The notes under the pieces were generated by a model that saw only the letters and a list, made by a program, of their open reading frames with translations, was not told where the DNA came from and made no database searches. The position numbers were made by a program, and so were the translations under genes. Of a DNA stretch of 64,000 bases, positions 13,001 to 28,000 are shown piece by piece. Each line of letters begins with the position of its first letter. Position 1 is the first letter of the stretch. Source of the DNA: Enoplolaimus lenunculus (Eukaryota > Nematoda > Enoplea > Enoplida > Thoracostomopsidae); contig JASANG010003778.1 in the NCBI GenBank assembly GCA_030248215.1, positions 124,001 through 188,000 of the forward strand, written 5' to 3'.

Positions 13001-16000
13001 ATCCGGAGGTATTTCAAACGTATCATTTTCATTTCGTGGCATGGATAAAGTTCGTGAAGCAATGCATAGCGTTTTCCTGTATCATGCGATCAGTGTAAGT
13101 TTTAGTATATATATATATATGGATTTTGTAAAATAATTCGTTGAAAAACTACTAACCAACGAACATTTTGGTTGCGCAACATATGGTACGTACGGGACAA
13201 CTATTAAAAATCGCTAAAAATCTTAATTCTATTGAAAATTTCAAGTCTTTGGGACAAAAGTTGAATTACAGACCCCAAATTTGTTTTGTTCTTAGTGGAA
13301 ACAAACTGGCGCTGTATAACCAGGATGCTGTGAAAATAACTATTATCGAACTAAATAATTGTTGGCACTATTTCATTAGGAATATATTACCCCATAACTA
13401 GTGGATCCAGAAAAGGGGCGGGGAGGGGGCGTACACCCCCATCAATTTTTTTGTGTTTAAATGGTTTAAATCCCTACCTTACAATTGTTCCTCTCAGAAA
13501 ATTTTTTGTAAAAAATTTTTCCCGCAGAATATTTTTGTGATAAAATGATAAGGTCCTACTTTACAATTTTTGCGTTGCATAACATTTGCCAGACTGCCCC
13601 CCACCCGCCCCGTCACAAATTTTTGCATCCGCTTGTGCCACAATACATACGATATACTTAAACATGCAACGCTTTACTGCTTAGATTGAAGCGTTAAACT
13701 GTAGGTTGATAGAAATTCTGCTAGTTTTTTTTAATTTCGCAGGCAATATGCTCGTACTAATTAGTTGAATTGTAAGAAACTCGTCAAAGAAGTTCAACTT
13801 TATCTTTTGAGACTTGAAGTTATCAAGGCTGAGAATACAGAAAAATCCAGCGAATGTATATTTGCTTTAATACCGGTGTGACGGAAAATTTTGCCCCTAT
13901 GAAAATATGCCCCCCGAGCAAATTTTTTAACAATGTCCACCCTAGCAAATTTTTATAGAAAAACTTAATGAAAAAATGTCCCATTTGTAGAAATCTGCCC
14001 CCCTCATGGAACTTTTTACTTTTGTGACATAAAGCTACACTACGAGCAGTGGCGGTTTCAGAGTTATGTATTTCCATGTTAGACTCGTTGAATGAGTTTT
14101 TAAATGCACCGTTATTATTGCACAGCGTTTATTATTAACCCCTTATCACATAATTTTTGGCTTAGGTTTAGGCTGAGGCTAATCCTTACGCTTAGGCATA
14201 GGCTTAGGCTAATCCTTACGCTTAGGCATAGGCTGAGGCTTAGGAATATGCTTATACTACTGGTCCGGCCATGTCCTATACACTGACCAAAAGTTGTTTC
14301 CGTGGTCCATTATTTTTGAAATTTAGCCGCATCTGGATTTTATAGTAGCAGGCAGCGCTAATCATACGCGTGGACCTAGCGGACCTTTTCATGCCAACTT
14401 GGTGAGCAATGATGCGGGCGAGTCAGGTTGAGAAGGGGTTAATAATAAACGCTGTAAAAATAATAACTGCGCATTTGAAAAACTTATTTGGCGAGTCTGA
14501 CTTGGAAATACACGACTCTGTAACCGCCACTGGTCGTAGTTCAGGTTTATGTCACAAAATGCTTTAATTGCGGGGGGGGGGCAAATGTTTATGAAGGAGA
14601 CACTTCGTCATTAAGTTTCTCTATAAAAATTTGCCCAGAGAGGCACATGTTTGTATGAAAATTTGCCCGGGTGGGGGGAATATTTATACTAAAATTTGGC
14701 CGGAGGGCGTATTTTTTTTACAAAAATTTGCCCGAGGGGGCATATTTTTATGTGGGGCAAAATTTTTTGTGACACCAGAATCAGACGGTGCAAAACGCCG
14801 GATTTCTATAACGAAACTGGAACTCCGCGTTGCGTTCTGTGTATAAGACTTTTAGTGGTGCAACAGCTGTAACACAATCAAAGTGATAAAAAGGTTACTT
14901 GGCACAAGTTATTGTGTTTCTGCGTCCCAAGTTTGGCGAATTTTAACCATACTCGTGCCAAATTCAAGCCAGATAGTGTAAAAATTATCTTGTCAACCGT
15001 TTTTCGGATCTATAGAACTCGATGGTTCCCAGTTTACGCAGAAGGTTTGTGAAAAACACAAGCGCGACTTCAGACACGTTTGCAGTTTTGCAACTGGTGA
15101 AAGTGTGAAAAATTGCATTTTTATCCGCTGCAAACTTAGTTCTGCTTATTTGTTTTAAAAATAAAACTGTAAATGACCGATTGTGCTGATTACCAGAAAG
15201 GCCTTGACATGGGAATTGTGAACGCTGGAAAACTGCCACTGTACGCAGACATTGAAACGGATTTGTTGAAGTTGTGCGAAGATCTTATTTGGAACCGCAG
15301 TTCAGATGCTACTGAACGAATGCTTAATTATGCTCAAGTATGTGTTTCTTTTCATTGTATTCTTTATTCAATTGGATGTAGCAACAAACGGCTAACAAGT
15401 TCGAAACGAGCAAATACAGACGCGTAATGTTTGGAAGCTCAGTCCCCTGGAATAAAATTTTGGCGTCCATTGAAAATTTTCAATCTTGCGTGTAATGTCA
15501 ACGACAACTCTTGTATGCCCCTACCTAAAACATTATTAGCCCCCCTAGCAAGGTGAGCTGGCTACGGTCCTGAACTAATATGAAGTTATATATAACATAC
15601 CCATTGTATTCGTTCAAATGAATGGGGTCCATAAAAACAAATTTGATATATAAAGTTCGATTTTCCAGTACGAATTTTAGCCAATCAACCAATATTTATT
15701 TTTTAACCAGACTCATTACAAATTAATAGTACTTTAGTACCTGAGTTAAAAGAACAACATTAATTTGTACAAAGAATTGAGTGAAGTTGTATAATTTTAA
15801 TACATTCAAGCATATGAAATGGTAAAATATTCAATATTTGGTTAACTTCTATTAATTACTATTATTAGAGTCTGTCAAAGACTGAAAAACAAACGGAAAA
15901 CGTCGTTGAATGGAGATCGAAAAACACTGAAGACAAATTAATCCATGCTCTGGTCAAGGTATGACAAATTTGTTGTATTTAAAATCTACAAGCAAAAGAA

Positions 16001-19000
16001 AAGCTACGTAAATTGCGTTAGTAGGCCCACTGTACGTATTTTGAGTATCGTTCCAACAGATTCCGATTGATGTACAGGACTGGAAGTACTTTTTTGTTTA
16101 GTTTCAGCAGCATAGACATTTAGATATGAAGCGTCGCAAGTATTCCGCCACTAGCTATGATGAATTGGGCCCATGTATAGAACAGGACCTGATCGTTTTC
16201 CGGACGGCCTATAATAGAATCAGTTTAAGCTGTAGACTAATTTTTTGCTTAGGTTTAGGCTTAGGCCTAGGCTTAGGCTTAGGAATATGCTTATACTACT
16301 GTTCCGGCCCTGTTCTATACATGGGCCATTAATTGTTAATCGAGATGTACGATGCAGAAAGATAGAGTATTTAATTAAACGATAAACTTTTGCTTAGGCT
16401 TAAGCTTAGGCTTAGGCTTAGGCTTAGGCTTAGGCTTAAGCTTAGGCTTAGGCTTAGGCTTGTTAAGCCCTCGAGAACGCATGGACGGGTCGTAGATAGC
16501 GAGCGGTTATGTCAGGATACAACGCCAGAATAGGCGCTCGCAGTAGGCAAAATTAAGATCGCCCTTTGCGACATCCTACAACGGACGGGTGGTGCAAAAA
16601 TGATCAATTTCTCTGTCCAGAATTTTCAAGTACACGATTTGAAAATTTCTCTGATCTCACAAGTGAACTCGCTTGTTTCACTCGGTCGAGTTCTTGGAGT
16701 CACCACCCATTGTAAACATGGCTGATGGGTTGAATTTTTTCAGGGTGTCGATGAGTTCATTATCCGCGATACCGAAGAAGCCCGTTCGAATAAAACGGTT
16801 TATCCTCGACCTCTCAATGTGATCGAGGGTCCATTAATGAAGGTATATCCTGAAAAGTGTCTTGTGATTCGACATTTGCTATTTAACGCCAGAGTTGCCC
16901 AACAGCCACATATAAGGCGGCTAATAAAATGGGTAAAGCTAGCAAGAGATGAAAGCGTAATTATTTGTGTGAGAGAGAGCTTACGTTGCTTAAATAATTC
17001 CTGATGCTAATTGGATTCGACAAGTTGTTGATCATTTTGTTGTAAACTACTCTGAAAACTACGCAGTGCCTGAAGTGAACGCTTCTGACTAGTGCGACAT
17101 GAATAGTTAGTCTAACGAAAGGCGAAATATTTTATTAATTGTAGCTTAATCCATAGATTCAAGGACGTGGAGTTTAATCTTATTTCAAATCAGCGGAATG
17201 AACCAATTACTGCCGGACCAAAATTTATGATACTAAAACAACAAACAATAAAAATTGACCATATCTCGTGTACTGTTGGGCTGAGAAAAAATTTTAGGGT
17301 ACGGAAGTTACACAAAGAAAACAAAACTCGAAGACTACGCAAAATTTGTACAAATTATGAAAACATTTCAGAACAAAACATAAAATTCCAACATCAACAG
17401 GACACCTAGGGCTGCTAGTTTGATTTCAATAGTAAATTCTATAGATTGCACTATTTCATTTGATTTCATTTGATATATTGCAACATTATAGTATGTTAAT
17501 TATCGTGTTAACGGTTTGGAGAATTTGGCATTTATCTAGTGGAACAACATAAATATGTGCCCATGTTACTTTTAGGGGTGTAACAGTACTTTAAACGTAT
17601 TACAAAGCCTAAGCCTAAGCCTAACCGTTGCAAAAATCGGGTCCTAAGCCTAAGCCTAAGCCTAAGCCTAGGCCTAAGCAAAAAAAATATAATATAGAAT
17701 CTAAACCTACTCTTTTATAGCCCCAGCAGAAACCGGGACGCCCCTTAAAGTAACATGGGACTAAATATGGATGAGTGCACCTAAAGGTCGCTCATATGTA
17801 ACTGGCGGAGTTAATGTTAAGTAAGCACAGCTTTAGAAACGAGTACCGAACCTACTGCAGTACTTAAAGCAGATTAAGTTTGACGCAAATGGTCTGAGGT
17901 TGGACAAATAAACGTTGGAGATGGCTCATATTGTGCCAGTGGCTGGAAGCTGCAAATAACACCATTCTGCAATACGTATATTTGAACTATTTTCATTTAT
18001 AGTTATTGTAGTCCTAACCAATTTACCACGATCCAATCACATTTTGAAACCAAAACGAAAACTTTGATCGACTTGTGTTTCTAGGGAATGTCGATCGTTG
18101 GCGACTATTTTGGGTCAGGAAAAATGTTTCTTCCACAAGTGATTAAGTCCGCGCGAGTAATGAAAAAAGCCGTCGCATATTTAATGCCATTTATGGAACA
18201 AGAACGCGAACAAAATAGGCAAGCTTGGCTTGGAGACGATCCAGTCGGCGAACAAAATCAGGTTTATAACAGAACATTTTGCTTAGTCGATTTATTTTAC
18301 TGGTTGATCGGAGCCAGGTGTTTGGTTTGGGATGGACCACGTGTACATGAATCCTTTGTATTTATTGGTTATCCACGATTTTGGTTTACTCAGGGCCTAA
18401 CCAGTAAGACATGTAACAGTTGTAGCACGGCTATGTGGTCATCCAAGATATGAATCCACGCTGCATATATACACTGCAAAAAATGATGTCTAATTGACTC
18501 TCTCCGAAATAGGCTTTTCCTGACTACACAAACTGAGTCAAAATTCGACTCCGCCAGAGTCAAACGTGCGACCTAGTGAGACAGATTTGACTCTGACGGA
18601 GTCGAATTTGACTCAATTTATGTGTCCCGTAAAGCATATTTCGGAGAGGATCAATTTGACTCACCATTCTTTGCAATCTACAGTGTGTACAGATTATTAT
18701 CAGCAGCCTAATTCATTCAGTACTACAGCATGCTTTTCAGCGTTAAACAAACGGGATCGGTTTCTGAAATCTTACTCAACTTTTTACATTGTTCTGCTTA
18801 AGAATTATAAGTCGCCGACTTAAGTAAGTACTTAAATTTCGAAACCAAATAGAAAATGCATCTTTTAGATCAATGCAGGTAGAAGAAATCTAAAATTTCT
18901 GTCTAACTTAAGTACGCTTTTAGGAGCGACAAATTTGATGAGTGATTGCTTATTAATTGCCTACGTATGTAATAATATAAATATTGAAAACTTGTAAATT

Positions 19001-22000
19001 AGTATAAGATTTGTCGCCAAATTAATGTTGCAGACCATTTATCAGGGCACACTTGTCATAGCTACGGTCAAGGGTGACGTTCACGACATTGGCAAAAACA
19101 TAGTAGCAGTGGTACTGGGATGTAATAATTTCCGGTTAGTTATGATTTTCTTGGCAGAACAGTTATAGAGTAGTACAAATTGGGGGTTCCAAATCATCCA
19201 CACATTGTGATTCAGTTTAACACTAGTTCCGAAGCCACATTACAGTAGAGTGTAAAATGTGGGATTATTGTCTCCGCGCCATAGTGGAAGTAGCGGACAG
19301 CTAACGTATGAAATTAGATGAGAGGTGAGGGAACGTTATAATTTTAGACTTGCAATGGTCCATGGATATATGCCACAAGGCCAGGACTATAAAATTCCCC
19401 CAGGCCAGAACTATAATAGTGCCTGACTGTCGCATCGTGGTAGGGGCTGCGCCTGGTAGCTGTGAACGCAATCGAATGGTTTCTGTTTTCGTTTTTTTCA
19501 TATTTTGATGCTCCAAGACAATTGTTTATTTTTTGATATGAATAAATTATTCTGTTTTTCTACCCAGGAGTTTTCGCTTTGTTGTTGTTTTTGTTGTTGT
19601 TGTTGTTTTTCTTGTTGTCGTTGTTGTTGTTTTTGTTGTTGTTGTTGTTGTTGTTGTTGTTGATGATGATGATCATGATGGTGATGTTGATACTCTGTTG
19701 AAAAGCTACACTTCGCCGAAGTATCCAATTCGAGTCGATTAAGATAATATCGGAGCAGTTTTGAATGCTCGCATCGAATTCGTCATAAGTTCACTGCCTT
19801 TTATTTTTCTAAATTTGTCTGATTGTTCTTCTTCGACCAATTGGTGCGTTGGCTATTAGGTCGACAAAATAGTGTTTGATCACTGATGTTGCCACAAGAT
19901 AGCGATGTCGACTTGTTGCTGATGTGTACTTCCGACTGCTGCAGCTGCTCTGTGGGCTGTTTGGTTTCCAAAGGACTCGCTGTGGCTTCTGTAGGACGTA
20001 GTGCGGTGTTTCGGTCTCCTCGCATTAAAATTAGCTTATATGTTGTGGTCAAAATCAGTGCGATATCCAGTAATTTCTAACAAATGAACCATCATAACGT
20101 TTATGGAAATGCGGTATGGGCTGTAATTTTCTCGAATTAATAGCATATGTATACACAGCGATGTAGATGCAATCGAACAATGCGAAACATTAATAGTTGT
20201 TGAACGCAAACATGAGACAAGAGCGAAAAGTCAGATGCATTTCTGGATAAATTCAAGTCCAAAATCTTAGCTTACTGGAGTTCGTCTGTTTGGAGAAGGT
20301 GTCGAAGCCATCAAATCAAAATTTATGGGGTGGCTACGTCAAATGAAGGTCGGGTTTCAATTTAGGGTCGCATCACACCATTTAACGACACGCGAAACGG
20401 TTTCTTCAACGCTAAGGGTATGGACCCTCTTCGAAGCTAAAGGTAAGTCGGTAGATGGTTCGAGGGTGTGAACCGGCGCACCCGCGTTTTTTAAATATCT
20501 ACTACGGATTGAATTAATTACCTGCAAATCTTGTACACCGATATTTACTAAAACTAAGAAAACTTTTGTTGTTTTAGTGTGGTTGATTTAGGCGTCATGA
20601 CGCCTTGTGAAAAGATATTAGAAGCTGCAATTAACGTGAATGCAGGTAAGCATACATTCGTACACTGTAAATTTCAACGAGTTGATTCGTTAACTCAGAG
20701 GGAGAATTAGGTATTTTTGCTTATTTCTAAGTTAATAATAGTAAATAACAACTCAGTCTGAGCTGATTTAATTCTAGGTGAGTTGATTAATTAACTCATA
20801 ATGAGTTCAGTCAATTCAGAGCGGTGAGTTCTGAAAGACATAATTCAGAGCTCAGGCTTTTGAGTGGATTCAACTCACTCTGAGTTAAACTCAACTCACA
20901 GGAATTTACAGTGTAGCATTTTTTACGATAATTAACACGTATCTATGTTTTTTAATTTTGTCATTATACGACAATTTTAAATTAACTGTATTGTCACTCA
21001 ATTGGACTGAATTCAATAAATAAAATGGCAAAAGCTAATTTGTTGCTAATTTAAATTATATATGACCAGAACCTGTTCATTTCGCGTCCTATATCTGCCG
21101 CACCCTAAAATTAAACTGGTCAGGCAACGATGAACCAGAAATTATGCTAAAATATTGAAAAATTATGCAATAATGCGGACCGATCTTATTTCTACTTACA
21201 ATTAAACATTCGCAACGACCCTCTCGCTCCCGATGTAGAGAATGTGGGTGGGTATACCACCTCAATTGTAAACAAATGTCCCTGTTTTTTATACAATTCT
21301 TCTGTTTATAGACATGATTGGTCTGTCTGGCTTAATTACGCCATCACTGGAGGAAATGGTTCATGTTGCGAAAGAAATGGAACGAACTGGTATGAAACTT
21401 CCGCTTCTCATTGGAGGCGCTACGACCTCAAGGTAAAACCTGCGTCATCATCAAGAGGGGTATTTGATTTTAGTTAGAAATTCGTTTTAATACAAAATCA
21501 ATTTTGATACAAAGTAACAATATGTCAGTTTGAAGGTTTGGTTGTTACAACAAATATAAAGACGCCAATTAAGATAAAGAATATTGGCGATTTTGGGTGC
21601 AATAGTAAGTGTTTAAAAATGGCTCATGTAAAGAGCAGGAGCGGAACGTTTTTCTGTAGGACTAGTATAGAATAAGCTTAAGCCTTAGATTAATTTTTTG
21701 ATTGGCTTAGGCTTAGGCTTAGGCTTCGGAATAGGCTTAGGAATTAGCTTCAAATACTGTTCCGCCCCTGTTCTTTACATTGGCCAAAAAATTAACTGGT
21801 CATCGTCCAAATTCACGCTAAAGGTAGAACGGTTCAAAAGTATCTGCTACTTTTATTATAAATATAACCAGGGTCAGGATGGCATGATCAAAATGGCAAC
21901 AAACATCCACTGGTGAATTAAGACGAAAGGGGATGTGTCTCCCACAGGCCCTGCTCTGCTGAAACGTTGCCGATGCAATTGGTTTATCTGAAGCTCACAA

Positions 22001-25000
22001 TGTGTTTTATAGCCAAATTTACGAGAAAATAAGACGAGGTGTCGACAGGAATTCAAAAATTTTCACAATTGGTTAATCTCAACATATATATGAAAAATTT
22101 GCTAAAAATGCGCTTTAAAAACAGTAAAATTTCACAACTCAAACACTACGCTTTCCCGGCGGAAAATCTTAGATCCGCGGATCCGCCATTGATGACACCG
22201 GCTGATTAGGATGCTTTAAAGTGGTAACTTGTGGCCGTTTTGGTTTTAGGGCGCACACTGCTATCAAAATTGCACCTGTGTATTCCGAACCTGTGATTCA
22301 TGTACTGGACGCTTCTAAAAGCGTAGTTGTAGTGAGTATATGCCTGGAATAAATCTCGGATAATAAGAATGTTCACATAAGATTCAAAAGAAATACAAAT
22401 TGTACTCAATCGGCATAAACACGATTTATTAAAGAGAAACTCAATGATACCCGTCGCTACTGCGTCCACTACATGGAAAATTTTTTATACCACGTAATTG
22501 GCTACCAAATCACAAATTCGAAGTCAAATCTAAGATTTTGTATTAAGTTTTTGTGCTAAAATTGCGTTTAGTTTCTCGCTCGCTTCGCTAGCAAGTTTTT
22601 CTACATCTCGACCGGTTTCCTTTCATAAATTGCTGAAACCGCCAGATATGACGGTGCACACAGTATATAAGCACTAAGTTTGACCGTGAAATCAACGTAC
22701 ATGTCGAAAATAGTCGTATCTAAAAACCCAGTCGTACCATATATTTCGCTGACTTCGCTGAATTTTTGCGTCAATTTACTTTGGCTTCAGTGCAGTTCAC
22801 TTATGGACGCACAAACAAAAGCTGAACTGGTGCAAGATATCAATATCGATTATAGCGAGATTCGAGAAGAACATCTGGAAAGCACTAAGGTTAAGCTGGT
22901 GTTTATGAATTATAGGATTAATGTGGTGTCACTCTGTATGTCTGCTTGATTTTTGCAATTCACAGCTATAAAATTATATTCTTATCATTTCGAATTCCTG
23001 TTCAAATTTTTTCTTAAATGTGACTTTATATCTGACACATGGACGATGCAGAGCACTTGCTTAAGATTTTAGTATAACCAAGAATGGATAATCGCTATTT
23101 GACAAGAGTGGGCAACAGGGCACATTCTGTGTAGAAAACCATTTACCTGGCACGTGTTGCGTTTTTGGCCAACGACCCTTTATTTAGAGGGGGGTACAAT
23201 CGGCGCGAAGAATAAACAAATTTCGGTAGTAGCACACTCTTGTTAGAGTGATCATCTACTCTTGGTATAACCAACCCTAAAACGTTATTTAAATAAAATA
23301 TGAAACCCATATTTGGCACTGTTTATACTGAACAGCACTATACTGTAGTGACCCGAGTAAGAGGGGATTGATACTTATTTGGCCTCTCCAGAGGGTACCC
23401 CCTCCTGTTATTCGGTTACATACTCAGGAATGTACTTTCAAAACTTAAGTATGCTTTAAAGTTTCGAACTCTGCTGTATTTGTACTGGAGTCATTTACGC
23501 GCTACAATTACGGATAATTGGCATTTCTGGATTCTAATTAGGGTTTAGGGACTCTATCCCCTTACGGAATCTTATTAGGGATATGTACTCCTTTTGATTT
23601 GGACTCAATATGGGGACCCCCTCTTATTACCCCTCTCTCATTCTGTTCACTACAGTATTTTGCAGCCCGGGTTTACTTATGTAACAGGAACGAAAATACT
23701 ACAGTATTGAAGATGCCCGACGGAGAAAAGTCAACATTGATTGGAGTTCATTTGTACCAGGTATTTAGGTAGCGCAAAATTATATATTCGCAGAACGTTG
23801 CCTATTTTTTAATTAATCTGTATATTTAAAAGTATAACGCCGCTTTAAAAAGGCAGCAAAATAGGGTTGGTTCTCATTATTCCCAAAACCAAAACGTTGT
23901 ATTAGGATTCATTAAAGCGCCAATGTCAAAATCAGTGGCGGAACGTTTTTCTGTGGGACTGCAATAGAGTAAAGGCTTAAGGTTTAGTTAGTTTAATTTT
24001 TTTGCCTGGAATAGGCTTAGGCTTAGGATTACGATTACGAATGTGCTCATTCTTACGCGTAGGCTTAGGCTTAGGAATATGCTTATAATACTCGTTCTGC
24101 CCCTGTTCTTTACATTGGCCCAATAAAGTTGTGTTTGGCTTTTCGCTCGCGATCCCGTGACCCCGGTAAGTGACCCATTGTCGTTTAGATCAGCTGCTGC
24201 GCCACGTGCTTGCGGTGCAATTCTGTTTCTATTTGATAGACTCTATATTTTAGTCACAGTTATTGCGTTAATCGAATTAGTTTTTAAATTTAAAAAAAAA
24301 AATGAAATCGAAAACGATGGTCAAATTGAAATAAGTCTACTTTGTATGTGTTTAACAGGTAATTGATTGAAGACAAACCAAGTTTCGAAACTTTTCACCA
24401 GTCCGTACCGCGCCGCCAAACTCTTTTTTTGGTATTTTTAGCGAAACCAAAAACCATGGCACCGAGGTGTTTTACAAACTATGATTTGCGACGATTGATC
24501 AGCTTCATTGACTGGAAACCGTTCTTCGACGTTTGGCAACTTCGAGGAAAATATCCGAATCGTGGATATCCGAAAATCTTCAACGACAAGACAGTCGGTA
24601 AGCAAGCATTGCGACAACTAGTGCTTATTTAGTATTTTCAGATACTCTACATAATTATTTTGTTTATAGTTTGACGTAACAAAACGCTTAGAAATTTAGG
24701 TTTTTGGCATTTTTAAGTAATCCCGTCAATTTATTCTTCAAAATTGTACAAAAGTTATGGCCCATTTATAGAACAGGGCCGGAACATTTTTCTACTGGGC
24801 TGTTCAGCGTAAGGTTTATAGACCAACTTTTTTACGTAGGCTTTAGGCTTAGGCTTTAGGAATAGGCTCATCCTTACGCTTAGGCTTAGGCTTATGAATA
24901 TTGTTATACTACTGTTTTGGCCCTGTTCTATACATGAGCCAAAGTTATCATACTCAAGGCCGTAGTCAGACACATTTTAAAATTTAATATTTTATACGAC

Positions 25001-28000
25001 GTACCGTCTTTGTCCAACATCTTGTCTATGTCTGCGATTCAAATAAATGCACTTTTGTGCAATAGACACGTAGTTTGTCGTATATACAGGCTTCTGTTAA
25101 TTGAAATTTAAAGTTTTCTTTGGGTAATAAAGATATTGAACGGTCTGAGTTCAATGAAAAACTAATTAAATTTTTGAATTTCGTTTATTTTTGTACAACA
25201 GGTGAAGAAGCGAAAAAATTGTTCGCTGACGCACAAAATATGCTCGAAACGATTATTAGTGAAAGATTAATTGAAGCGCGTGGGGTTATTGCATTTTTTC
25301 CTGCTCACAGTGATGGTGATGATATTATACTGTACGATGCAGAAAGTGAAACGGTTTCTGTTGCAGTGTTGCATGGGTTGCGAATGCAGGTAAACCATTT
25401 TGGCATTTTGTAAAATTATATTCGTTGCGAACGGTATCTTATGCCAGCCAATTTGGTGAATAAAATGTTTTGAGTTGAACCGCCGTCGCACGGCTGTTTT
25501 AGCGCAGTCCTGAACGGCTTTAACTCCATGTGTATGCAATTGATGCTAACAAATGGGTATGACCCCCGTTGATTTTTACTAGACCTGATTTACTCACAAT
25601 ACAAAGACTATAAACAATTTTGGATGAAAAATTTATAAGAGGTGGTATGCTATTCTCTTCGAAGCTGAACTAGTCAGATATTAAGCAATTGTTGCAGGGC
25701 AAACTTTGTTGGGAACGAAGAGTTCGACTTGTTACACCTTGGTAAACCGGCGGAGGTACGAAATATGGACCCCCCTTGGACTTTATTAAAAGCAATTCAT
25801 TTTATAGATTTCGACGCGCTGAGTTCAACGGTGCCATTTTTAGCGGTGCGGGATCCCCGGTTCAATAGTTATGGCCGTTTAAATTTCAACTTTTTACCAT
25901 ATAAAACATGTACAAACAATAATCAAATTTGTGTATAGATACTTCCTGTTCCATTCCGTGCGTGTTTGCACTATAATTTCGAGGGCCATAACTTCTGAAC
26001 CGTTATTCCTGTAGGCATAAAAATGGTACCGTTGAATTCAGCTCGTCGAGATCTATAGGATGGACCACGTGTTTTTGCAAAATCCTAGAAAGCGTCCAGA
26101 TTCCGTACCTCCGCCGGTAAACCAACTGTATTATATCATTTTGCTCTTAGTCGCAAACTCATTTGATTGAATAAATTTTGGCAAGAAAATTCAGATTTGT
26201 AGTATAATTGATTTAGACGCAATTCAAAACTCAATCACACAATTCTGACGTCTAAATTACTTGTCACAGTTTAGTTTTCTATTTATATTAGGAAACGACT
26301 GAAGAACCGTGTGCGTGCATGTCAGATTTTATTGCTCCAAAATCGCATAAACTTGTCGATTATATTGGCATGTTCGCAGTAACCGCAGGTTAGCGATGTT
26401 TTTGCTATTTTAGAGAATAATTAGCAAATTTTGCAAAATGTTAAATTTTCAGCGTAAGCTATCTACTGTTTAATTGGCCCATATATATAGAACATGGCCG
26501 GAACTGTAGCATAAGTATATTCCTAAGCCTAAGTCTAAGTCTAAGCCTAAGCGTAAGGATGAGCCTATACATAAGCCTAAGCATAAGCCTATACATAAGC
26601 CTAAGCATAAGCCTAAGCCTATGCAAAAGGTTAGTCTGAAGCTTATGCTTACTCTGTTACAGTCCCGCAGGAAACCATTCCGGCCCTGTTCTATACATGG
26701 GCCGTATATTAACTGTACTGTTAAATGATGAGTTAATTTCTCAGGTATTGCATTTTAACGCATAGTTTTGTTTCAGGTATTGGCGAAACGGAACTGGCTC
26801 ATACGTTTGAAGCAGACGGAGATGATTACAACAGTATTATGGTTAAAGCGCTTTGTGATCGACTAGCAGAAGTGAGTGATTTCATTGTTCTACAGCGTTT
26901 AGTAAACAGTTGGTATTGGCAATGTTCTAGTATTAGTCGCCTTTATGCAATGTCTGCTGATTTGAATATACCGCGTTTTTTATTTCGTTGATAGCAGACA
27001 ATAATTAATACAACATGAACAGTTTACTATAATAGTAAGTGCGAATTAATAATGCTTGAATGTTGTGTTTAAAATTTTAAGAAAATCAGATAATCTTTTA
27101 AAAATATGTATCATTTGGCGAAAAGCGAATGATCCATTGCCAAAAAGGTCCATGTTACTTTAAGGGGCGTCCAGGTTTTTGGTGGGTCTATAAAACAGTA
27201 GGTTTGCATTCTAGATTGCATTTTTTTGCTTAGGCTTACGCTTAGGCTTTGGCTTCGGCTTTGGGCTTAGGCGTTAGGCGTAGGAACACCTTTTTGCAAC
27301 GCTTAGACTTAGGCTTAGGTTTAGGAATACGCTTAATCTACTTTTACTCCCCTAAAAGTAACATTGGCCGTCAAAAACATGTGAAGTAACGTGACATTTC
27401 TATGGATTAGAGTGTTTGACTGCACGGTAAACGGGCTTGTAGCCAAAAGGGCCCAGAGGGTTTCGCTCACATGGATAAATTTCGCCCCCCCCAAGAAAAT
27501 TGTCAACCTTGCTTGTAAGTCAACAATACTCCTTGTATTCCACTCCTGAAAATTTTTTAGCTCCCTCAGCAAAGTGAGCAGGCTACCGGCCAGATGCCTC
27601 ACAAACCATCTCGTTCATCGTGTCATTTCAACGGTAGATAAATTAACCGTTTTTCAATATGTTTTACCTGTTTCAGGCATTCGCGGAAGAAATGCATTCA
27701 AGAGTGCGCCAAGAGTTTTGGGGTTATTCGTTGAACGAACACTTCAAACCTGAAGACTTGCTTTCATTGAAATATCAGGTGAGACGGGATAGGTGGGACG
27801 CTTTCGTACTGCTTAAGCTTCGCATCGTCAAGTTGCAAAAATATCCACAGCTTTGTATAATCATACAACTTTATCCCGGTTTAAAATTTAAAGCATTAGA
27901 ATTTCGAAATTTATGAGCAACGCATCTACCACCGTGACTTATTATGGCGCTTGTCACCTTGTTGCTTGGCAAATTATACGGTTCCTTTAGTAACTTTTAG

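Larger units (their letters stand above)
8314..15337 (+). other. MTR: MTR exons 9-14: methyltetrahydrofolate (pterin) binding barrel
   Basis: Second TIM barrel, which binds 5-methyltetrahydrofolate. Blocks seen are [81 protein letters not shown] and MGIVNAG, in the order known for the family. The linker to the cap domain follows at the CEDLIW block. Introns: 8 has a 193-bp direct duplication and an inverted-repeat element; 9 has a 20-bp minisatellite; 10 has only a fragment of a family-4 element; 11 has a Helitron/HINE-like element; 12 has a family-A element; 13 has a large foldback element. Confidence 0.95.
15869..22331 (+). other. MTR: MTR exons 15-21: cap and cobalamin-binding domains
   Basis: Exons 15-17 encode the helical cap that covers the upper face of cobalamin ([18 protein letters not shown] block). 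Exons 18-21 encode the Rossmann-like B12 domain. The DxHxxG signature is intact as GDVHDIGKN; its His codon, the lower axial ligand of cobalt, is at 19082-19084. The following blocks [47 protein letters not shown] and [11 protein letters not shown] are all conserved. Introns: 14 has a C-rich dispersed repeat; 15 has a family-B element and a pure hexamer array; 16 a family-A element; 17 and 19 CACTG-ended elements; 18 an antisense CAA/CAG tract; 20 a family-C element. Confidence 0.95.

Noticed and set aside
16391-16461. A true telomere or chromosome end (TTAGGC as in nematodes)
   Set aside because: The array is short, lies within an intron of an intact gene, and the same hexamers occur inside many MITEs; gene structure does not otherwise argue for a nematode.
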